Shown here: piece by piece, positions 23,406 through 34,999 of the stretch | Position numbering within the stretch: the stretch's first letter is position 1 | Layout: each line of letters starts with the position of its first letter | Assembly (NCBI GenBank): GCA_948144175.1 | Contig: CANXME010000212.1 | Location: forward strand, 1,022,001-1,086,000 | Reading direction: 5' to 3' | Source of the DNA: Closterium sp. NIES-65 | Taxonomy: Eukaryota > Streptophyta > Zygnematophyceae > Desmidiales > Closteriaceae | DNA length: 64,000 nucleotides | Made by a program: the position numbers and the translations under genes | Notes under the pieces: generated by a model | Database searches by the model: none | Told to the model about the DNA's origin: nothing | Seen by the model: only the letters and a program-made list of their open reading frames with translations

Positions 23406-25178
23406 CGTCCGTGACGAAGCTAAATCCCCCCCCAGACGCTTTAGTGCCGGTGGCTGAAAGGACTGACGCACGACAAGTGAGTTAGCACAGGGTTATAATG
23501 GCGGATTTAGGAATAAGCAATGATGGATAGATGACTAGTGAGATACGAGCTGTGGTATCGACAGTGAGGGTGGGTCGACATGCCCTGAATAGTGAATCAA
23601 TTTATGGTGTTGCGTTCATCTTCCCACACATTGTGGAGAGCAAGGGGCCAGCAAACATGCGGCTCGAGCCTGGATAGTTTTCTTGCGCGGTGCGAGAAGA
23701 GGAGGGAGAGAAGCTGACGTGTCCTTCGACAATGCTCCGTAACTCACGCTTGTGTGGAAGGCAAATAATTGTGCGCAAATTGGGATGTTCCCTGGCTGAA
23801 GCGTGGAGGCTGCAATTATTGTTGTACTACAGTACGGTACTTTCCCTTTTATTCGGCAGAAGCGTTCTCTTTAAGCTGTTCAACACAATAGCACAGTGTC
23901 TTACTGTATATAGAGATACAAAGAATGATTGCATAACAACACAAAATACACAAAAGGCGACATTCTTCGTTGAATTGTGAAAATCTTGAACCGAGAGGTA
24001 AAAAAAAAACAATTAAAAAAAATGTACTAATTTTCTGATACGGTAAAACTTCTAACCTAATTATATATATTGTAGTTTGAACTTTATGCCAATCCTTTCT
24101 ATGCTAGTGACAAAAATGACACCTCTAACGCTGAGAAAAAAAGTCAGAATTATCCTGCTAATATGAGTCATGTTTGGGCCTGCCTGGCAGGCCCCACGTT
24201 TTCCGAGTAAATTATTATGTTTCTCTGAAATCAGAGTCATTTTTGAAAAGAACTCTGTACCTGCTGGGTCTTGCTTTTAAATGTTTAGTTTTCTCTGATT
24301 TATCAGAGTTTTATTGTAGGCTACTCTGAGCTCTCTGGGTTTTTATTCGAAGGACCGAGTTTACTCTGTACAGAGGATACATGCCCCCTAGCCACCCCCC
24401 CCACCTTCCCCCCCTCCCTCCCCCCCTCTCCCGAATATCGGGTTTTCCCCAAGTCGCCGAGAACACAATCCAGATTTCGTTCGAGTGTTGGCGCCAAGGC
24501 CTGCTAGTGCTCGGCTGGCTCACAGTTTCTCCACCCATTTCCCCAATCCGTCATCAGGTGCCTTGCGTACCCCAACTTCACAGCCACGCGTCTCCCCACT
24601 ATGTTCCGCACCATGTTCAATGCAGACAACGCTGACGCTGCTGCGCCTGAACCTGGTCCTGGCCCGTCATGCAGCTCTCGCCCTATGACGGGTCTGGAGT
24701 TTCTGAAAGGCGTAACAAATTACCCATACATATCATACACCTGAGTAAACTAACATCAGAGTACAGCAAAATATTACTCTAACGTGCGTGAGTTTTTTTC
24801 CCAAAACATAGGGTTACTCTGACAACTCAGAGTGAGGCGTAAGAACAACCCTAGATTTCAAAGTTGGCAAAAAAAACACTATGGAATTCAGAGTACATAA
24901 AATCCAAAAGTAGGCCCTGCTGCCTGGTTGGCGAGCCAGCACATGCTAACATGCCCTAAATAGGTCGTACGGAACTCGGTTATTTGCGACGACAGTAACA
25001 CAACTTCGCTTGAACCGTTCGTTATGACAAAAACGCAACCATCAAAATGGTTACACGCCCTAATTGAGGTGCGTCATAACCCAAACATTCTCTATTACGT
25101 TGCACCAGTGCGTTGCTCCTGACAGAGCGGCGCGTTAGTCGTTTGCTACGTTCGGTTGTTCCCTGGTAGTAATCAGCT
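23406..25178. other. Intergenic region with recurrent CTCTGA/TCAGAG motif
   Basis: The first part is upstream of the PME gene and should hold its promoter, but I see no certain element. From about 24190 to 24890 the hexamers CTCTGA or ACTCTG and TCAGAG recur many times, including CTCTGATTTATCAGAG near 24294 and ACTCTGACAACTCAGAGT near 24814. The region is AT-rich apart from a C-rich patch at about 24385-24430. No coding sequence is supported. Confidence 0.45.
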
Positions 25179-25306
25179 GTCAGAATGAACAAGAGTGATT
25201 GCCTAGGAAAGAGTTGGGTATAAGTAGGAAACCCTAAATTTACTGTACCCCATAGTAACTACCCCACTACAGTCTAAACAAACTGTAGTAGACATAACAT
25301 TTGACA
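25179..25306 (-). repeat. 3' LTR of copia element C
   Basis: 128 bp. On the minus strand it starts TGTCAAATG and ends TTCTGACA, with the family core GTGGGGTAG and TGGGGTAC. It is flanked on its internal side by the CCCCCATAGGCAAAGTGGGG hairpin. Confidence 0.85.
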
Positions 25307-25702
25307 CACCCCCATAGGCAAAGTGGGGGAGAGCAAGGGGTCACAAGACCAGTCAAGAAAGGCAAAGCAAACTCAGGGTGGATCACAACGTCACCACACA
25401 CTCTGAGCACAAGCCAAGGGCCACAAGGCCAGTCCATATGCAAAGGCATATACGCAACACAAACAGCACAGTGATCTCTACCTAGCAAAGCAAGCATGCA
25501 GGTATATATCTATATATAGATCACAGTACAAGCAAAGCCTACAGCAAGTGAGGAAAAGTGGGCACAAGCCCTAGCATAGTGCAAAAACGCTGATGATCAC
25601 CAGACTGAAGTGCCTTGGTGAATATATCAGCAGTGTTGGCCCGAGTGGCCACGCAACGCAGACGAAGCTGACCACTCTGCTGCAACTCTCGAGCCAGGAA
25701 GT

Positions 25703-25830
25703 TGTCAAACATATATTTATATGTTAGAGTTATTTGTTAAGCTTAGTGGGGTTGACTCTAGGGGGTTGTTTCCTTAGGGTTTGTACTCTCGACATTTCTT
25801 CCTTAGTCAATTTTCACTCGACGTATCACA
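25703..25830 (+). repeat. 5' LTR of copia element B
   Basis: 128 bp, TGTCAAACAT to CGTATCACA, matching 33087-33214 with about three mismatches. Its sequence differs from the LTRs of A, F, G and H, marking B as a separate subfamily. Confidence 0.95.
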
Positions 25831-25929
25831 TGGTATAGAGCTAGGAAACTTCCTTGGGCCCACCTATTAACTCGTTTTTTTTAGTTTAGGGAAGCGCGCG
25901 TGCCCGAGTCGCGCCTCGTGTGTGCCCCC

Positions 25930-26880
25930 TACCGTCGCACCCTCCCACGGCCCCTCACGGCCCCTTAGCGTCGCCCTTAGCGACCGCATTCACGGCCCTT
26001 CGCGCCACCCTTTGGCCTCTCGCGCCACCCTTACGACCCCTCGCGCCGCATGTTAGGCCCTCTACGTCCCCTTACGCCGCACGTAGGCCCCTCGCGCCGC
26101 CCTTAGCGGCTTCTTACGGCCCCTCGCGCCGTCATTTACGGCCCGTAGTGCGGCCCCTTTGCCCATTACGGCCCTCCCCTGCCCTCCGCGGCCCCTCGTG
26201 CTGCTCTCTCACGGCGCGTCACCGAACCTCTGCGGCCCCTCGCGCCGCCCTTCCCGGCCCGACGTCGCCGCTTTCCCACCAGCAGCGACCACCGCAGCTT
26301 CTGCAGCTCCAGCTGCCGCCGTCCCTGCAGTGGAAGTCGCGGCTGCTGTGGCCGCCGCTGTCCCTGCAGCTGCACCCGTCCCTGTCCCTACAGTAGCCGC
26401 CGCCGCCGTGCCTGCAGCTGCCGCCACTGCTGAACCTGCTGCACCTACCGCAGCCGACACTGCAGCAGCTGCCGCTGCCGATTCTGCAGCTGCTCCTGCC
26501 ACCGTACCTGCAGCAGCTGCCGCTCCTGAACCTGCAGCAGCTGCCGCTCCTGAACCTGCAGCAGCTGCTGCTCCTGAACCTGCAGCAGCTGCTGCTCCTG
26601 AACCTGCAGCAGCTGCCGCTCCTGAACCTGCAGCAGCTGCCGCTCCTGAACCTGTAGCAGCTGCTCCCGCCAGGCCTGCAGCAGCTGTCGCCGCCGGACC
26701 TGCCGCGGCTGCCGCCATCGGATCTCAAGCAGCTGCACCCGCTGGACCTGCTGCAGCTGTCACCTCCGGACCTGCCCCAGCAGCAGCTACTACTGTAGGT
26801 GCGGCCGCCGCTACTATCCCTGCAGCTGAGCTGCAGCCCTCCTCTGCCTCCTCGCTGCACCCCGGCCCGCCCCTGGTAAG
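25930..26880 (+). repeat. Repetitive GC-rich leader of element B
   Basis: The first part (to about 26270) repeats CCCCTCGCGCCGCCCTTA-like units. The second contains a 24-bp unit (about 26500-26650) that reads Ala-Ala-Ala-Ala-Ala-Pro-Glu-Pro in one frame. Open frames occur on both strands through composition. Confidence 0.8.
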
Positions 26881-29800
26881 CACTCACCGAGCCGCACCGC
26901 ACTGCTGTCGCTAGCCTACTGCTGCTGTCGCTAGCCTACTGCTGTCACTAGCCTACTGCTGTCGCTAGCCTCCTGCTGTCGCTAGCCTACTGCTGCTGCT
27001 GTCATGGCTACTCCCAACGTGCTTACCTTTAATGCTGAGGGTCGGGCGATCAATTTTGATGTCTGGATAGATGACCTGCAGCTTTTCCTGTAGTGCGATA
27101 GCAAGCACGACAACTCCCTGTTCGATCTCACTTCTGGTGCCTCGACTGCCCCTGCTGCTGATGACGACAGTACTGTTCGCTCACAGTGGACCACACGCGA
27201 TGCTGCTGCCCGTCTTGCTGTGTGCGTAGTCACCTGCCGTCCACTGAGCGCGCGAACTTTAGCCAGTTCAAGACTGCTAAGACCTTGTACGACGCTGAGT
27301 TGCCCGCTACTCCTCCCTTGCCACTACTGCTCTTAGCCGCCTCATGCTGCCGTACCTGTTCCCTGACCTCGCTGCCTTTGCCACAATCGCTGACCTCATT
27401 ACGTACCTTCGCACTAGTGATACCCGCTACCGCGCTGCGCTTCCTGCTGACTTCTGCGCCAAGAACCCCCCCCCCCATGTACATCACCCTCTACTACCTA
27501 GTCACCTGGCTCCCTGACAACCTTCGCTCGGTAAGGGACCACTTCCTCTCCCTTTGCCCCACCACACTCACTGTTGACCTCCTCGAGGAGCGCTTCCTCG
27601 CAGCAGAAAAGAGTATTACCGCTATGGGTGCTTCTCGTGGTGACCCCCGCACCCCTTTCTTTGAGGGGTGCTCCCTTGTCCCCCTTTTGCCCTCTGTTGC
27701 CTCTGCTGCTACTGTCGACCTCGTTGGCACTGAGTCGGTCGCCGTTGCGTCTGCTCCTAGTGGGAGGCGCCGCACCAGTAAGGGCAAGGGGGTCAAGGGT
27801 TCGGGAGGGGCGGGCGGGGGTGGTGGTGGTGGCGGTGGGGGCGGCAGGGGAGGTGGGGGTGGGAGTGGAGGTGGAGGCGGCGGTGGCGGCGGTGCGGGTG
27901 GAGGAGGCGGAGGCGGCAGTGGAGGTGGAGGCGGGGGCGGCGGAGGCGGCGGGGGTGGAGCTGGTCGGGGTGGTGGTCAGCACCACCAGCAGCAGCAGCG
28001 CTCTCGTGAGACCCCATCGTCCCAGCAGCTTCGTGAGTGGTACTCTGCGCGCCAGCGCCCTGGGGGTCCTTGTCCCTGTGCCTACGTCCTGCGTACGGGT
28101 GACCGCACTGGGGAGCCGTGCGGCGGCCCGCACACCACCCAGCGCTGCTTTGGCCGCCTGACCGACGCCTGGCGTATCCAGTTCCCTTATGCCACTGAGA
28201 TCCCCCACTGGGGTGACTTGCTTAGGTCTGGAGTAGCTATCTTTGATCTTGACTTTGATGCTATCCTTGCTGCGATGTATGCTATCTCTGATAGTGCTGA
28301 GGTTGACTGTTACCTGTGTGTTCCGCCTGACCCGGGCATTGAGGCCGCTGCTCTAGGTGCTAGTGCGTCTGCTGCCCCAGGTGCTGGTGAGGCTGCTTCC
28401 CTAGGTGCTAGTGCGTCTCCCCCCCCAGGTGCTGGTGAGGCCGCTGCTTTAGGTGCTAGTCCGACTCCTGCCTCATGTGCTGGTGAGTCTGCTCTCTCAG
28501 GTACCGCGTCGGCTCAGGCCTTGCACACCTTCACCCTTGACTCGGGTGCTTCCCGGTCCTTCTTTCGCGACCGCACCACACTCACGCCGCTTAGTCGGCC
28601 TGTTGCAGTCTCCCTGGCAGACCCCTCCGGGGGTCCTGTCCTTGCTCACTACTCCACTGTCCTACCGTGTCCGGCTGCCCCCTCCGGCTCCCTATCGGGT
28701 CTTTACCTTCCCTCGTTCTCTACGAACTTGGTGAGTGGTGCTGACCTACAGGATGGGGGGGTTGACCAGTTCACTCCTGCGCGTCAGAGAGTGACTCACT
28801 GCACGTGTGCAGACACTGGCTGTCCCTTGGCCACGTTCACCCGCCAGCCGGGGTCTAGTCCGTACACACTCACTACTGCGTCTCCTTCTGTTCCTGCGTC
28901 CGGTCAAGTAGCTGCGTCGGGTCAGGTCTTTGCTGCGGCGTCCCGGTTTGGCCCTGAGTCTGCCCCCTGCTCTCATGAGACTCTCCTCTGGCACCACCGC
29001 CTGGGCCACCCCTCCCTGCCCCGTCTTTGGGGCATGGCCTCCCGTGTCCTTGTCTCTGGTCTGCCCCGGTCCCTCCCTCCCCTTCCTCTGGGGCCTGCCC
29101 CTACCTGCGTTCCCTGCGTTGAGGGGCGGCAGCGCGCCGCTCCTCACTCTTCCGAGTTTCCGCCGACAGAGGCTCCGCTGCAGACGCTTCACATGGACGT
29201 ATGGGGCCCCGCCCGCGTCCGTGGATTGGGTCACGAGCGTTACTTCCTTCTGGTGGTTGACGACTACTCGCGTTACACCGCAGTCTTCACCTTGCGCACC
29301 AAGGGTGAATTCACTGAGGTGTTGATTGACTGGATCCGCGCTGCTTGTCTCCAGCTCAGGAAGAGTTTTGGCTCGGACTTTCCTGTTCTGCGTCTGCACT
29401 CCGAGCGAGGTGGAGAGTTCTCCTCCGACCTTCTACGAGCCTTCTGCCGTGCGAGGGGCATCCGCCAGACGTTCACGCTTCCGGCTTCTCCACAGCAGAA
29501 TGGGATTGCTGAGCGCCGTATTGGCATGGTCATGGACATCGCTCGCACGTCCATGATCCATGCGGCTGCTCCCCATTTTCTGTGGTTGTTTGCGGTCCAG
29601 TACGCGGCAAAAGAGATCAACCTTCAGCCCCGTGTCTCCTTGCCGGAGACCTCTCCCACCCTGCGGTGGACGGGGAAGGTTGGCGATGCATCTACGTTCC
29701 GTGTCTGGGTATCTCGGGCTTTCGATCGAGACTTATCTGCGGACAAGCTGTCCTCCCGTGCTGTTCCCTGCGTCTTCGTTGGCTTCCCCCCTGACGCGCT

Positions 29801-32800
29801 TGGTTGGCAGTTTTACCACCCCACCTCGCGCCGTGTTCTGTCCTCCCAGGACGTCAAGTTTGACGAGTCGGTTCCTTACTACCGTCTCTTCCCCTACCGC
29901 ACTGCCCCCCTCCCCCCCCGCCGCTCTTCCTTACCCCATGTCCCCCCCCGGTAGCCCCCCTCCCCCCTCAGGGTCCTGCCCCCTCAGGTGTGTCTCAGGT
30001 AGACGCAGTCGAGCGTGTCGAGGTAGCTGTTGACTCTGGTGCTGCTCGGGGTGCTGCGCCTACGGGTGCCGAGTCTGGATGTGCTGAGTCTGTGTGTGCG
30101 GAGCCTGGGGGTGCTGGGACTGGGGGTGCTGGGACTGGGGGTGCTGCGTCTGGGGGTGCTGAGCCTGAGGTTGCTGAGTCTGGGGGTGCAGAGCCTGGGG
30201 GTGCGGAGCCTGGAGGTTTTTCAGTTGCTTCGCCTAGGAGGGAGCTCCTCTCTCCACTGGAGCTGCGTGAGTGGTTTGCTCGGCGTTTGAGTCGTGCTGC
30301 TGGGGCTGGTGTCGCTGCGGGTACTGGAGGTTCTACTGCTGCTGGGGGTGCTGGAGACACAGGTGCCGGAGGTGCTCGTACTGGAGGTACTGGAGCTGCT
30401 GGGCCTAGTGGTTCTTCGGGAGCTGGAGCTAGTGGTGCTGCTGGGGTTGGTGCTGCTGGAGGTACAGGAGCCAGTGCTGCTGGGTCACCTGGTGGTCTTC
30501 CTAGCGCTGGTGCTGCTGGAGGCTCGGGAGCTGGTGGTACTGCTGGAGCCGGTGCTCCTTGGGGTGATGGAGTTGGCGCTACTGGTGCTGTTGCAGGTCC
30601 TACTGGAGTTGGACTTGCAGCTGAGGGTGCTGGTGGTGTCCCTGCTCTTTCTGGAGGTGCTCCGCGGCCTCGGCCGTACTTCGTTCCCCTCCTTCAGCAG
30701 GTTCTTGGCCTTCCGCCTTCCTCTTGTCCTTCTCCTGCCTTAGAGTGTCCACAGCCAGTCCCCTCCGAGTCACAGTTACAGCTTGCCGGTCCCCTGCCTG
30801 CCCCTTCACCCTACGCTGGTCCTACTGGAGGTCTTGCTGAGCATCATGAGCCTGCGTTGCGTCCTACGTCGCCTGTTCGTGCTGTTTGCACCGGTCGCCG
30901 TGTTCCGCGTCAGCGTCCTCCCGCGGTCCCAGACACGCACCAGATGGTACTGCGTCCCTCCACTGCTCCACAGCGTGTCCCTCTGCCGTCTCCTCCTGCG
31001 TCCTCTCTTCCTGCCCTTGCTGACCCGGAGTCTGACTCTCTGTGTGCTGCCAGTCCTACTGTCACGTGTCTCCTAGCCACTGCTGTCACTGACCCTTCTT
31101 TTGAGTCCACTGCTGCGTCTGCCCTAGTTGCTAAGCTTGTCGACTTCGTTGCTCGTTGTCGTCTAGACTACGCTGCTAGTCTCGTTGCTGAGTCTGAGTC
31201 TGTCTGTCCTCCGTCCGTCGGGGGTGAGTGTGCCCTTGGCACGAACGTCCTTGAGGACAGGCAGGAGGAGTTCCAGTGTTTTGCTGCTGCTTTGCCTCAT
31301 CTCGTGTCCATGCTGATTGCCCCTGAGGGAGACCCCGATGCACCAGACATCCCGACTCCTCGATCGTACGCTGAGGCGATCGAGGGTCCCTATGCCTCTT
31401 AGTGGCAGACAGCCATGGACGCAGACAAGGCTTCCTGGAAGTCCACAGGAACCTACGTTGACGAGGTTCCCCCACCTGGGGCGAACATCGTCAGTGGCAT
31501 GTGGATCTACAGAGTGAAGCGGCGGCCGGGTTCTCCGCCTATCTTCAAGGCGCGCTACATGGCTAGGGGCTTCAGTCAGCGGCAGGGGGTTAACTAATTT
31601 CAGACCTTCTCTCCCACCCCGAAGATGACTACTCTTCGGGTGCTGCTGCACATAGCCGCTCAGCGCGACTACGAGCTCCACTCTCTCGACTTGAGCACTG
31701 CTTTCGTGGAGGGTAGCCTGCACGAGGAGATCTAGCTGCGCCGCCCTCCTGGCTTCACTGGGTCTTTTCCTCCTGGCACCCAGTGGAGCCTCCGGCGTCC
31801 AGTCTACGGTCTCCGCCAGGCGCTTCGTGAGTGGCACGACACACTGAGGACTACACTTGCGGCTCTTGGGTTTGCTCCTTCTACTGCCGACACGTCGCTG
31901 TTTCTGCGCACCGACACCTCGCTGCCGCCGTTCTACATCCTCGACGACTTGGTCTTTGCCACTGTCGACACTGCTGGACTCGCCCACGTGAAGTCGGAGC
32001 TGCAGAAGACACACACGTGCACTGACCTGGGTGGACTGCGCAGCTATCTTGGCTTGCAGATCACCCGGGACAGAGCACGCCGCACCATTACTCTGACTTA
32101 GTCACATATGGTGCGCCAGGTCCTTCAGCGCTTCGGCTTCACGTACTCCTCGCCTCAGGCCACTCCACTGCCTACTCGCCACTCGCTCTTATCTCTGCCT
32201 TCGGATGAGTCCGTAGAGTCGAGTGGCCCGTACCCTGAGCTTGTTGGCTGCCTCATGTACCTGATGACCTGCACTCGACCTGACCTCGCATACCCTCTTA
32301 GCATCTTGGCGCGCTATGTTGCTCCTGGGAGACACCGACCAGAGCACATGGATGCAGCTAAGAGGGTGTTGCGCTACTTGTGCAGTACGTCGGGCATGGG
32401 GCTAGTGCTTGGAGGGCGGAGTTCAGTGGTCCTCACTGGTCACGCGGACGCGTCTTGGGCTGACGACCAGGCTACTCAGCGGTCGTCACAGGGTTACACC
32501 TTCAGCCTTGGTTCCGGCTCTGTTTCGTGGCGGTCTACCCGCTCGTCTTCTATTCTCGGCTCCAGCTCTGAGGCTGAGATCTATGCAGGGGCCATGGCTG
32601 CATAGGAGTTACGCTGGCTCACCTACCTGCTGACCGACCTGGGAGAGCAGCCTCGTTCTGCTCCAGTTCTGTACGTAGACAACAAGGCCATGCTGGCCTT
32701 ATGTCGGGAGCACAGACTGGAGCACAGAACGAAGCACATTGCTCTCCGCTACTTTCTTGCTCGTGAGCTGCAGCATCGTGGTCAGCTGCGCCTTGCTTAC

Positions 32801-33086
32801 GTGGCCTCTCGGGCCAACACTGCTGATATCTTTACCAAGGCACTTCAGCCTTGTAATCATCAGCGCTTGTGTACGATGTTAGGTCTTGTGCCTACCTGGC
32901 CTCACTTGCTCACCTCTTGACCTTGCTTGCTTACCTTCATATATATGATCCTGCATGTGAACTGGCCTTGTGGCCTTCAACTTGTGCTCAGAATGTGTGG
33001 TGACGTTGTGATCCACCCTGAGCTTGTTTACTTTGCTTGACTGGTCTTGTGACCCCTTGTTCTCCCCCACTTTGCCTATGGGGGTG

Positions 33087-33214
33087 TGTCAAACATAAAT
33101 TTATATGTTAGAGTTATTTGTTAGGCTTAGTGGAGTTGACTCTAGGGGGTTGTTTCCTTAGGGTTTGTACTCTCGACATTTCTTCCTTAGTCAATTTTCA
33201 CTCGACGTATCACA
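33087..33214 (+). repeat. 3' LTR of copia element B
   Basis: Partner of 25703-25830, preceded by the family hairpin (CCCCCA/TGGGGG) and followed by the GAAGT target duplication and the resumed sequence of element C. Confidence 0.95.
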
Positions 33215-34139
33215 GAAGTAACGCTAAGCGATGTGCTTCGTTCTGTGCTCCAATCTGTGCTCCTCACACAAGGCAATGGTAGCCTTGTTGTTGACGTACA
33301 TCACTGGAGGAGGAGGCCGCTCTCCTGAGTCAGTCAGCAGGTAGGTGAGCCAGCGTAGCTCCTGTGCAGCCATGGCTGTGGCGTAGATCTCAGCCTCACA
33401 ATTGGAGCTGAGAACTGAAGACGAACGTGTAGAACGCTAAGAAACTGTACCAGAGCCAAGGCTCAAGGTGTAACCCTATGACAACCGCTGCGTAGCCTGG
33501 TCGTCAACCCAAGAAGCGTCTGAGTGCCCAGTGAGGACAACTGAGCTCCTCCCTCCAAGCACGAGTCCCATGCCTGATGTAGTGCACAAGTAGCGCAGTA
33601 CCCTCTTAGCAGCATCCATGTGCACCTTTTGGTGCCGACTAGGAGCCACGTAGCGAGCCAGAAGGCCAAGAGGGTACGCGAGGTCAGGACGAGTGCAAGT
33701 CATCAGATACATGAGAGAGCCAACGAACTCTGGGTAAGGACCACTCGGCTCTACGGACTCGTCTGAAGGTGGAGCTGAGAGCGAGTGACCTGTAGCCAAA
33801 GAAGTGGCCTGTGCCGAGAACCAGGTGAAGCCGAAGCGTTGAAGGACCTGCTGCACCATGTGTGACTGAGTCAGTGTGATGGTGCGGCGTGCTCTGTCCC
33901 GGGTGATATGCAAGCCAAGGTAGCTACGTAGTTCACCCAGGTCTGTACACGAGTGTCTCTTCCGCAGCTCCGCCTTCACCAGGGCGAAATCCTCAGTGTC
34001 AGCAGTGGCAAAGACCAAGTTGTTGACGTATACGAGGATGTAGAACGGCGGCAGCGAAGTGTTGGTGCGCAGAAACAGCGACGGGTCAGCAGTAGAAGGC
34101 GCGAACCCAAGAGCCGCAAGTGTAGTCCTCAGTGTTGTC

Positions 34140-34970
34140 GCACGGAACAAGAAAGTATATATGTTTCTGTTCCGAGCGAAATGAGTGTACTGGTTCAATG
34201 CGTAACGGGGCAGCTAGTAGCGAAGGTGTATGGCGAGTGTACAGGACAGCTGGAGTACCAGGACATGCTGACAGATGGAGCACTCCTGAGCGAGCACCAC
34301 GGAATGCAAGCATGCCGCAAGTACAGTGATGGCAGCTGAGTTGGGGTTTCATGTGAAACAGGGATTGGGGGTGCGGTTGGCAAAGAGCAACTGTGGGGTG
34401 AGGTCCGTGAACGGCGGGGATCGTTCTTGTACATAGGTGGGCTGTTGTTTGACAGTTGAGATGCCTGCATGTCGGATGATCTATTTGTTGCGTGCGTGTG
34501 ATGTTGGCGTGTGTGTGCAGGTTCCAGCCTGACCCCTCGCCTGCAGCAAGAAGCCAGCAGCTAGCCAAGATTCACCCTGTACATAGGATGCTAGCTAGCT
34601 CTAGACTCCTTGCTTTTTTGTATGTTTTCTCGTGTAGTGGAATGCGTTTTGCTATCTTCCTAGCAAGAATCGGCCAGAATGAGAGAAACCGGTCGTTAGG
34701 TTAGTGGACTTTTCGACATACAAACAAGAACGTGCGGTTAGGCAGCCTGCAGAGAGACCGAGCCTCGCAACCCATTGCCTAAGTGTGGCGATGGACTCGA
34801 CCTAAGTGTGGCGATGGACTCGAGTGGAACGCAGGAAGGACCGCGGGGAGAAGCGCCAGGCGCGCCAGAGACCGGGAGAGTCTCGATTGGAGCTTTCTTC
34901 GAACGGCAAGGGGAGGAGTCGATGCAGAAATACTACGGGAGGCGGTGGGAGCTGGCACTCATCGGCCGGC
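34140..34970. other. Spacer between elements C and D, no gene seen
   Basis: No recognisable coding sequence. A perfect 23-bp tandem duplication (TAAGTGTGGCGATGGACTCG plus three bases) lies at about 34781-34826, and GGCACTCATCGG is doubled near 34954-34980. An open frame at 34775-35173 is unsupported and overlaps the end of element D. Confidence 0.5.
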
Positions 34971-34999
34971 ACTCATCGGTGCTCTTCTGCCGATGCGAA

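Larger units (their letters stand above)
25703..33214 (+). mobile_element. Ty1/copia LTR retrotransposon B, nested in C
   Basis: Bounded by 128-bp LTRs (25703-25830 and 33087-33214) with target duplication GAAGT (25698-25702 and 33215-33219). The primer-binding site follows at 25831. A GC-rich leader runs to about 27003, and Gag starts at 27004 with MATPNVLTFNAEGRAINFDV. Other parts: poly-Gly (about 27790-27970), Cys/His motif (about 28075-28150), GAG-pre-integrase (about 28985), integrase (about 29190-29720), pentapeptide linker (about 30030-30220), RVT_2 (about 31400-32200) and RNase H (about 32440-32870). It is broken at roughly ten points. The LTRs differ at about 3 of 128 positions, so it is somewhat older than F or G but still recent. 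Confidence 0.95.
25179..34139 (-). mobile_element. Ty1/copia element C, 3' part only, interrupted by element B
   Basis: Minus-strand copia remnant. Its 3' LTR is at 25179-25306, followed by the conserved hairpin/polypurine region, 3' UTR and the RNase H end (to 25702). It resumes after the nested element B at 33215 with the rest of RNase H and part of RVT_2 to about 34139. The interruption is marked by the GAAGT target duplication of B. The 5' part (Gag, integrase, 5' LTR) is not present here. It is incomplete and must predate B. Confidence 0.85.
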
